DNA of 5,916 nucleotides from Desulfovibrio sp. GTDB lineage: Bacteria; Desulfobacterota; Desulfovibrionia; Desulfovibrionales; Desulfovibrionaceae. Positions within the stretch are counted from its first letter, which is position 1. Each line of letters opens with the position of its first letter. Below, piece by piece: positions 1-5,916 of this stretch. Location of the stretch: positions 1-5,916 of the forward strand of contig JALHHV010000098.1 in NCBI GenBank assembly GCA_022837365.1. Reading direction: 5' to 3'. The translations under genes were made by a program, and so were the position numbers. A model generated the notes under the pieces. That model did not search any database, had not been told where the DNA came from, and saw only the letters and a list, made by a program, of their open reading frames with translations.

Positions 1-1388
1 TGTACGCGGTGGGGCCGGGCGCGCACTACGACTATGCCTTTCCCGTCACCAACCGGGCGGGCACCTTCTGGTACCATCCGCATCCGCACGGGGACACGGC
101 ACGGCAGGCCTACCTGGGGCTGGCCTCGTTTTTCATCGTGCGCGACGACGAGGAACGCGCCTTCGCGCGCGAGCTGGACCTGACCCTTGGGGTCACCGAC
201 ATTCCACTGGTGTTGCAGGACAAGCGCATCGGCCCGGATGGCGGGCTGGTCTACGCGCCCACGCAGGATGATCTGTTCATGGGCTATCTGGGCGACCGGG
301 TGCTGGTCAACGGCGCGCACCTGCCCACATTGTCCGCGTCCACCCGCGTGTACCGGTTCCGGCTGCTCAACGGCAGCACGGCGCGCATTTTCAACCTGGC
401 CTTCGTGCAGGGGGACGGCAGCGGGCCGGGCAGGGCCGGAACGCGCGTCCCCATGATGCTTGTGGCCAATGACGGCGGGTTCCTGCCCGCGCCGCACCGG
501 GTGGACACGCTGTTCCTCGCTCCGGGCGAGCGGGCGGAAGTGCTGCTGGACCTGAGCGGCCGGGAGGCGGGCGACCAGGTGTGGCTGCGCAACCAGCCCT
601 TCGACCCCATGCACAACGAGATGGACCACCCGGCAGGAGGGGACGGACACGGCGCGCACGCCGGGGCGGCGCGGGCAGGGGCTGGCGACGTTCAGGACAT
701 GGGGGGCGGACATGGAAGTTCCCATGCCCCCCAAATCCATGGCATGCCGCACGGCATGACCCAGGCCACCATGCCCATGTCCGCCAGTTCTGGCGGTTCC
801 GGCGGCGGGCACGGCGCGCATGGCGGGGACGGCATGGCCGACGGCGGGCTTGCCGAAGGCAGGGACTACCCGATCCTGCGGGTTTCCGTGGACAGGGCCG
901 AACGATACGAGCGCAAGATTCCGGAGCGGTTTGCCGCAGGCGCGGCATGGGCGGAGCCGGACGGCCCGCCCGCGTTCATCCGCCCCCTGCGCATGGAGGC
1001 GGACGGCAAGCGCTGGACCATCGCCGGTCAGACCTTCGCCATGGACGGCTTTCCCATCACCGTGCCCGACAGGCGGCGCGAGACGTGGGCCATGGAGAAC
1101 GCAGCCCGCAGCATGCCCCACCCCATGCACCTGCATGGGTACTTCTTCCGGGTGCTCGAGCGGCGGGGCAGCCCCGCGCAGGTGCGCGCGCTGGCCGTGG
1201 ACGGCGCGGGCAGGCTGCCCTCCGACCTCGGCCTCAAGGACACGGTGCTGGTGTGGCCCGGCGAGACGGTGCTGGCCGACGTGGACTTCGGCGCGCCCGC
1301 CTATCCCGGCGAACAGACATTCCTGTTCCACTGCCACAACCTGGAGCACGAGGATCAGGGGATGATGGTCAACGTGCGCGTACCCTAG
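1..1388 (+). CDS. Multicopper oxidase, CueO/laccase type (5' end missing)
   Basis: This is the C-terminal 461 residues of a three-cupredoxin multicopper oxidase, a family that oxidises Cu(I) or organic substrates and reduces O2 to water, usually in the periplasm. The frame is open to the window edge (first whole codon at 3-5), so the GTG at 9 is internal. The signal peptide and first HxH copper motif lie outside. Visible copper sites are HPHPHG at 75-92 (type 2/3 centre), HPMHLHG at 1119-1139 (type 1, 2 and 3 histidines), and HCHNLEHEDQGMM at 1329-1367 (type 3 histidines flanking the type 1 Cys, then type 1 His and axial Met). All ligands expected in this part are present, so it should be active. 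An insert at about 609-848 is rich in His, Met and Gly (10 His and 8 Met in about 80 residues). The last motif closely resembles E. coli CueO, which suggests copper detoxification, but substrate cannot be read from sequence. A GC hairpin follows the stop. Confidence 0.93.
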   Translation, partial: YAVGPGAHYDYAFPVTNRAGTFWYHPHPHGDTARQAYLGLASFFIVRDDEERAFARELDLTLGVTDIPLVLQDKRIGPDGGLVYAPTQDDLFMGYLGDRVLVNGAHLPTLSASTRVYRFRLLNGSTARIFNLAFVQGDGSGPGRAGTRVPMMLVANDGGFLPAPHRVDTLFLAPGERAEVLLDLSGREAGDQVWLRNQPFDPMHNEMDHPAGGDGHGAHAGAARAGAGDVQDMGGGHGSSHAPQIHGMPHGMTQATMPMSASSGGSGGGHGAHGGDGMADGGLAEGRDYPILRVSVDRAERYERKIPERFAAGAAWAEPDGPPAFIRPLRMEADGKRWTIAGQTFAMDGFPITVPDRRRETWAMENAARSMPHPMHLHGYFFRVLERRGSPAQVRALAVDGAGRLPSDLGLKDTVLVWPGETVLADVDFGAPAYPGEQTFLFHCHNLEHEDQGMMVNVRVP

Positions 1389-1413
1389 GGATGCGTGGCG
1401 GCAGCGATACACG

Positions 1414-1434
1414 GGGGCGGCCACGGGCCGCCCC
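1414..1434 (+). terminator. GC-rich hairpin after the oxidase gene
   Basis: A 9-bp perfect stem (GGGGCGGCC / GGCCGCCCC) with a 3-nt loop starts 25 bases after the oxidase stop codon. Its position and strength fit a 3'-end hairpin. No T-tract follows, so it may stabilise the mRNA end or work with Rho rather than act as a classic intrinsic terminator. Confidence 0.5.
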
Positions 1435-1499
1435 TGCTGCGTGCGGCGGGTTGCGGCGCGGCGGGGTTGTGTACCCTGCGACGGGACGATATTCCCTAT

Positions 1500-1514
1500 A
1501 AAGCATAATGCTTT
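1500..1514. promoter_or_regulatory. 15-bp perfect palindrome upstream of the receptor promoter
   Basis: AAAGCAT-A-ATGCTTT is a perfect inverted repeat with 7-bp arms around one central base, in an AT-rich island of otherwise GC-rich DNA. It ends 25 bases before the -35 element of the sigma-28 promoter. The symmetry fits a dimeric regulator's operator. It could also form a weak RNA hairpin (6-bp stem, TAA loop) ending in TTTT, as a second 3' end for the oxidase transcript. No specific regulator is recognised. Confidence 0.35.
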
Positions 1515-1539
1515 TAGATGTGCTGATATGTTCCGGGGG

Positions 1540-1566
1540 TAAACAGAAATACGGCCCGGCCGATCA
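1540..1566 (+). promoter_or_regulatory. Sigma-28 (FliA) promoter of the chemotaxis receptor
   Basis: TAAACAGA at 1540-1547, exactly 11 bases, then GCCGATCA at 1559-1566. The enterobacterial FliA consensus is TAAAGTTT-N11-GCCGATAA, so the TAAA core is intact, the spacing is exact and the -10 box matches 7 of 8 positions. Transcription should start near 1573, giving a leader of about 60 nt before the ATG at 1632. Sigma-28 control is normal for chemoreceptor genes, so motif and context agree. Confidence 0.8.
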
Positions 1567-1631
1567 GTTACGTATATCTCAATGCGCTTTCCCCCATGCA
1601 TGGCGCAAAAAACACTAACCGGGAATACTCT

Positions 1632-3392
1632 ATGAAACTGCAAACAAAACTTCTGGCCGGGTTCCTGTTTTCTGCTCTGATAACCTTGGGGGTGGGGCTT
1701 TTTGCCGTTTCACGGCTGCACGACATGAGCGCTGCGGATGAGATCATGGCAAACCGCGTCGCGGCGCCGTTGAGCGAACTGATCGATGTCGTGTCGTATG
1801 TTCAACGCATCAGGCTCAATGTACTGGATTACGTCACCACGGAAAATGAGGCCGTCAAACAACGCACGCGCGAGGTTCTTCCCCAGTGGCGAGCCCTGGT
1901 AGACAAAGGTTCCAAAGAGGTGGACGCGACCCTGATCACCGACAAGGCGCGCAAGACCATGGCCGAATTCAAATCCGCCATGCAGGATTTCAGGAGAATG
2001 GTCGATGAGGTCATGGCCCTGGAGGACGCCGGCAAAGGCCGGGAAGCCTATGAACTCCTGACCGGCAGGGGCAGGGAAATAGCCGAAGGCTTCCAGCAAG
2101 CCGTCGACGCCCTTGTGGAATCCAAGCGCGAGCAGGGGGCTTTGCTGGCCAAGCAGAACGCCGAGCTGTCCGATTCCGCCAGCAGGCTTCTCTACGTGGT
2201 TCTGGGCTTCAGCGTTCTGCTGTCCGTCGCCACCGGCATCCTGCTGGCCCGCAACGTAACGCGCCAGCTTGGCGAAGATCCCGGGTATCTGGCCGAGGTC
2301 GCGAACGAAGTGGCCCAGGGCAACCTTGACGTGAAATTCCGGGCGCAAGCGCGGGTCGGCGGCGTATACGAGGTCATGCAGAAGATGGTGGCCACCATGA
2401 AGGAAAAAATAGCCGAAGCCGAGGAAAAAAGCGCCGAAGCCGCGCGGCAGGCCGAGCAGGCCCGACGGGCCACGGAGGAGGCCAATGCCGCCAAGGCGGC
2501 CGCCGAGCGCGCCAAGGCCGAAGGCATGTTGCAGGCCGCGCAGCAGCTTGAAGGGGTCGTGGACATCCTGACCTCCGCCTCCGAAGAGCTTTCGGTCCAG
2601 ATCGAGCAGTCCAGCCGCGGCTCGGACGAGCAGTCGCAACGGGTCAATGAAACGGCCACCGCCATGGAAGAAATGAACGCCACCGTGCGCGAGGTTGCCA
2701 GCAATGCCGGGCATGCCTCTGAGATGTCCGATCAGGCCCGCATGCAGGCGCAGGAAGGCGCGGCCGTTGTTTCCAGGGTGGTGGCGGGAATCAACGAAGT
2801 CTCCCGCCAGAGCCTTGACCTCAAGCAGGATATGGACACCCTGAGCAGCCAGGCCGAGGGCATCGGCCAGATCATGAGCGTCATTTCCGACATTGCCGAC
2901 CAGACCAACCTGCTGGCCCTCAATGCCGCCATCGAGGCCGCCCGCGCGGGCGAGGCCGGACGAGGCTTTGCCGTTGTGGCGGATGAAGTTCGCAAGCTGG
3001 CCGAAAAGACCATGACAGCCACCTCTGAAGTGGGCCAGGTCATCAGCGGCATTCAGGAAGGAACCCGCAAGAGCGTGGCCGGGGTCGACCGTTCCATCGG
3101 AACCATTCAGGAAGCCACCGGCCTTGCCAGCCAGGCTGGCGAAACCCTGCACAGCATCGTCGGGCTGGTGGATTCGACCAACGACCAGGTGCGCTCCATC
3201 GCCACAGCCAGCGAAGAACAGTCCGCCGCCAGCGACGAAATCAACCGCTCCGTGGAACAGGTAGCCATCATTTCCAGCAAGACGGCAACGGCCATGATGG
3301 AGGCGAGCCAGGCTACGCAGGAACTGGCGCGTCAGTCGCAGGTGCTGCTGGGCCTCATCAACGACATGAAGGCCGAAGGCAGCAGGGCCTAG
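1632..3392 (+). CDS. Methyl-accepting chemotaxis protein (transmembrane chemoreceptor)
   Basis: An inner-membrane chemoreceptor of 586 residues that senses a periplasmic signal and controls CheA through CheW. In order: short cytoplasmic start, TM1 at about 7-27, a helical periplasmic sensor at 28-185 resembling the four-helix-bundle type, TM2 at about 186-206, HAMP at about 207-260, an Ala/Glu-rich coiled coil at about 258-300, then the long antiparallel signalling hairpin to about 580. The conserved tip runs from [16 protein letters not shown] (418-433) to [16 protein letters not shown] (443-458). Glu/Gln-rich stretches near 341-350 and 526-533 are candidate methylation sites. There is no C-terminal NWETF-type CheR tether. 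I chose the ATG at 1632 because GGGA lies 7 bases upstream and TM1 follows at once; an in-frame ATG at 1596 lacks a ribosome-binding site and would add 12 residues. No che genes adjoin it. The ligand cannot be predicted. Confidence 0.96.
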   Translation: MKLQTKLLAGFLFSALITLGVGLFAVSRLHDMSAADEIMANRVAAPLSELIDVVSYVQRIRLNVLDYVTTENEAVKQRTREVLPQWRALVDKGSKEVDATLITDKARKTMAEFKSAMQDFRRMVDEVMALEDAGKGREAYELLTGRGREIAEGFQQAVDALVESKREQGALLAKQNAELSDSASRLLYVVLGFSVLLSVATGILLARNVTRQLGEDPGYLAEVANEVAQGNLDVKFRAQARVGGVYEVMQKMVATMKEKIAEAEEKSAEAARQAEQARRATEEANAAKAAAERAKAEGMLQAAQQLEGVVDILTSASEELSVQIEQSSRGSDEQSQRVNETATAMEEMNATVREVASNAGHASEMSDQARMQAQEGAAVVSRVVAGINEVSRQSLDLKQDMDTLSSQAEGIGQIMSVISDIADQTNLLALNAAIEAARAGEAGRGFAVVADEVRKLAEKTMTATSEVGQVISGIQEGTRKSVAGVDRSIGTIQEATGLASQAGETLHSIVGLVDSTNDQVRSIATASEEQSAASDEINRSVEQVAIISSKTATAMMEASQATQELARQSQVLLGLINDMKAEGSRA

Positions 3393-3474
3393 CGTGGCGA
3401 CCTGCCCCGGCGGGGTAAGGCACAGGCACGCCCATGTCGGCGGCTCGACAGCCTGACAGGCAACGGCAGCATAC

Positions 3475-3514
3475 CAAACTGCCCGCCCTCTCCGGACGAG
3501 GGGCGGGCAGTTTG
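3475..3514. terminator. Bidirectional intrinsic terminator between the receptor gene and rho
   Basis: A 14-bp perfect inverted repeat (CAAACTGCCCGCCC / GGGCGGGCAGTTTG) with a 12-nt loop lies 82 bases after the receptor stop codon. The GC-rich core ends in AAA/TTT, so on either strand the RNA stem finishes in a short U run paired with A's. This is the expected layout for a terminator shared by convergent genes. The U run is only three bases, so termination may be partial. Confidence 0.75.
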
Positions 3515-3563
3515 CCTGGATGCGCAGGCCGGGCCGCCGCACCACGAAACGGCAACCGAAGAA

Positions 3564-3594
3564 GCCCGCCGTTCCCATGCAGGGAACGGCGGGC
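3564..3594 (-). terminator. Intrinsic terminator of rho
   Basis: A perfect 13-bp stem (GCCCGCCGTTCCC / GGGAACGGCGGGC) with a 5-nt loop starts 37 bases after the rho stop codon on the minus strand. On that strand it is followed by TTCTTC, a mixed pyrimidine tract, so the orientation favours rho. Together with the 3475-3514 hairpin it makes a double terminator. Confidence 0.75.
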
Positions 3595-3631
3595 CTCGTG
3601 CGTGCGTATGGTGAACGCGCGGCGCGTTGCG

Positions 3632-4882
<1,251 letters not shown>

Positions 4883-5107
4883 GGCCGTCTCGGAACCCTG
4901 GACGTTCTTCTTTTTCCTCATAGGCGTGGTGGGGACTGCTTTTGGAAGGGTGTGGGGGGTGTATGGAAGGATGAAACCACAGTCGTCCACACGGCAGGAA
5001 AGACCGCGCAAAGGCGAGCCGTCCGCAAGTGGGAACTGTTGTCGGAGTGACGGTATGAAGGAAAATCGTTGAGGTGGACGGGCGGGAACACTGTACCGGG
5101 TCCGGTG

Positions 5108-5126
5108 CCGGGCTTTCGTGGCCCGG
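5108..5126. repeat. Inverted repeat in the rho leader
   Basis: CCGGGC and GCCCGG form a perfect 6-bp stem around a 7-base loop. It sits between two of the C-rich blocks. No T-tract follows on either strand, so it is more likely an RNA structure in the leader than an intrinsic terminator. Confidence 0.4.
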
Positions 5127-5192
5127 AATGGAGGGGAGGGGACCCGCAAGAGAGGTGTTGCAACGTTCGGTTGCTTCCACCCGCCGTACAAG

Positions 5193-5206
5193 GGGCTACC
5201 TAGCCC
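5193..5206. repeat. Short palindrome just after carD
   Basis: GGGCTACCTAGCCC is a perfect 6-bp inverted repeat around two bases, beginning 24 bases after the carD stop on the minus strand. As RNA it would be a 5-bp stem with a 4-base loop, with no U-tract after it. It could be a weak pause or processing hairpin, or a protein site. Confidence 0.3.
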
Positions 5207-5230
5207 ATTCGACACGGGATGGCAAGTGGT

Positions 5231-5758
5231 CTATTCGTTTTTTTCCCTGGCCTGCAAGACATCCTGGAACATCTCTTCGATTTCGCCGCGCACGTTGTCC
5301 TGGGGGCGGTCCAGCACGCAGGCCAGTTCCAGGGTGATCAGCCCCATGGCCTGTTCCAGCAGGCGGCGTTCGCCGAACGAGAGTTCCTTGTCGCGGCCGA
5401 TAAGCAAGAGTTCGCGCAGCACGTAGGCAACATCCGCCAGGTCGCCGCTCTTCAGCTTTTCCGAGTATTCACGGTAGCGGCGGTTCCAGTTCTGGCCGGT
5501 GTAGCCGGTGAAGCCGGTGCGGTCGCGCAGGGATTCGAGTATCTCGGCTCCGCGTTCCGGGGCGCACAGTGGGCGCAGCCCCACGTTGGCGGCATTGCGC
5601 ACGGGCACCATGAGGGTCACGTTGTTGCCCAGGATGCGGACGATATAGAAGTCCGTGGCAACGCCGCCAACCACTTGCGACTCGACGCGTTCGACTTTGC
5701 CGACGCCTTGAGCCGGGTAGACGACGAGTTGATCCTGGGCAAACACTCGGAACTCCAT
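5231..5758 (-). CDS. CarD/CdnL-family RNA polymerase-binding transcription regulator
   Basis: Proteins of this family bind the RNA polymerase beta subunit with an N-terminal Tudor-like domain and stabilise open promoter complexes with a helical C-terminal domain. The 175 residues match the usual 160-175. The N-terminal domain (about 8-65) contains LVVYPAQGVGKV (11-22) and VPVRNAANVGLR (51-62). The helical part (about 75-170) contains QNWNRRY (89-95), where W91 aligns with the mycobacterial CarD tryptophan W85 that contacts promoter DNA, then EKLKSGD (100-106). The ATG at 5758 has no visible ribosome-binding site. An in-frame GTG at 5746 has GGAG six bases upstream and would start MFAQDQLVVYP, closer to family starts, giving 171 residues. 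It precedes rho on the same strand, separated by 348 bases. The nearest alternative is the CarD-like domain of Mfd, ruled out by the size and C-terminal helices. Confidence 0.94.
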   Translation of the reverse strand: MEFRVFAQDQLVVYPAQGVGKVERVESQVVGGVATDFYIVRILGNNVTLMVPVRNAANVGLRPLCAPERGAEILESLRDRTGFTGYTGQNWNRRYREYSEKLKSGDLADVAYVLRELLLIGRDKELSFGERRLLEQAMGLITLELACVLDRPQDNVRGEIEEMFQDVLQAREKNE

Positions 5759-5851
5759 GCGGTGGAAACAAGGTTGAATTCGGCAGGAAAAAACAGCTTA
5801 TCCCAATCCGCAGCAAGAGTCCATCCCGCCAGCGTTCGGCAGTGCTGTCCG

Positions 5852-5875
5852 TGGCAAGGACGCTGGCAAGGACGT
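5852..5875. repeat. Two-copy 12-bp tandem repeat
   Basis: TGGCAAGGACGC at 5852-5863 is followed directly by TGGCAAGGACGT at 5864-5875, identical at 11 of 12 positions. It looks like a small local duplication. The second copy forms part of the sigma-54-like motif. Confidence 0.6.
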
Positions 5876-5879
5876 TGCG
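5863..5879 (+). promoter_or_regulatory. Possible sigma-54 (RpoN) promoter pointing out of the right edge
   Basis: CTGGCAAG-N4-TTGCG matches the -24/-12 consensus YTGGCACG-N4-TTGCW except at two positions, with GG (5865-5866) and GC (5877-5878) at the required spacing. Transcription would begin near 5890 on the plus strand, divergent from carD. No enhancer site is visible and the target gene is outside the window. It also overlaps a possible ribosome-binding site for the ATG at 5880, and the two readings exclude each other. Confidence 0.35.
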
Positions 5880-5916
5880 ATGCGGAAAGGCATCCGGCGT
5901 GGTGCGCGGCGGGGGC

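Larger units (their letters stand above)
4883..5230 (-). promoter_or_regulatory. Long rho leader with C-rich, G-poor (rut-like) blocks
   Basis: This 348-base gap between carD and rho holds no gene I can support. In the rho-sense strand it has three blocks rich in C and poor in G: 4921-4974 (28 C, 3 G in 54 bases), 5031-5080 (21 C, 5 G in 50) and 5127-5160 (17 C, 4 G in 34). Unstructured C-over-G RNA is the known binding preference of Rho, and E. coli rho is known to be autoregulated by Rho-dependent attenuation in its leader. I infer the same here. I could not pick out a convincing sigma-70 promoter, so rho may be read from carD, from its own unseen promoter, or both. Confidence 0.55.
5759..5916. 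other. Region upstream of carD with no assignable gene
   Basis: These 158 bases hold the 5' flank of carD. On the minus strand one frame stops at 5798-5800 (TAA). The other two are open but read into carD out of frame and give no recognisable protein. On the plus strand an ATG at 5880 has AAGGA seven bases upstream and would begin MRKGIRRGARRG before the window ends, too short to judge. I see no good sigma-70 promoter for carD. Confidence 0.5.

Noticed and set aside
581..1501. A plus-strand open frame of 306 codons inside the oxidase gene
   Set aside because: It is an out-of-frame shadow of the oxidase, which has all its copper motifs. The Arg/Gly/Ala-rich product resembles no family.
1596..1631. 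Upstream ATG as the receptor start
   Set aside because: It is preceded by CTTTCCCCC with no ribosome-binding site and would put 12 polar residues before the first membrane helix. The ATG at 1632 has GGGA at proper spacing.
5198..5208. A tiny ATG-GGC-TAG upstream frame in the rho leader on the minus strand
   Set aside because: Two codons with no ribosome-binding site; most likely chance at the palindrome.
5469..5816. A minus-strand open frame of 115 codons overlapping carD and its upstream region
   Set aside because: It is out of frame with carD over most of its length and has no family resemblance.
5880..5916. Possible start of a plus-strand gene (MRKGIRRGARRG)
   Set aside because: AAGGA is well placed upstream, but only 12 codons are visible, they are unusually Arg/Gly-rich, and the site conflicts with the sigma-54-like motif.

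Overview
This is a high-GC window carrying four genes: three complete ones and one multicopper oxidase cut off by the left edge. The Rho protein, the CarD-type regulator and the receptor's HAMP and signalling sequences look most like sulfate-reducing Desulfobacterota, family Desulfovibrionaceae (Desulfovibrio or Nitratidesulfovibrio-like). That placement comes from recognising the protein sequences, not from a database search.

Layout, left to right. Bases 1-1388 (+) hold the C-terminal three quarters of a CueO/laccase-type multicopper oxidase, with a His/Met/Gly-rich insert of about 80 residues. A strong GC hairpin follows it. Bases 1389-1631 form an AT-richer gap with a 15-bp perfect palindrome and a very good sigma-28 (FliA) promoter. 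Bases 1632-3392 (+) encode a transmembrane methyl-accepting chemotaxis protein. Bases 3393-3631 separate convergent genes and hold two long perfect hairpins: one is a bidirectional terminator shared with the receptor gene, the other lies just after rho. Bases 3632-4882 (-) encode transcription termination factor Rho. Bases 4883-5230 are the long rho leader, which is rich in C and poor in G on the rho-sense strand and so looks like a Rho-utilisation (rut) region. Bases 5231-5758 (-) encode a CarD/CdnL-family RNA polymerase-binding regulator. Bases 5759-5916 hold no gene I can name, only a short tandem repeat and a sigma-54-like promoter motif pointing out of the right edge.

Functionally, carD and rho are a co-oriented pair of global transcription factors, one acting at initiation and the other at termination. 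The leader between them suggests Rho represses its own synthesis by premature termination. The receptor gene stands alone, with no che genes beside it, and appears to join the motility regulon through its own sigma-28 promoter. The oxidase is a separate periplasmic copper-handling function and is notable if the host is an anaerobe. I see no CRISPR array, transposon, tRNA, rRNA or novel multi-gene system. The points most worth following up are the rho leader, the sigma-28 promoter, the metal-binding insert in the oxidase and the carD start codon.
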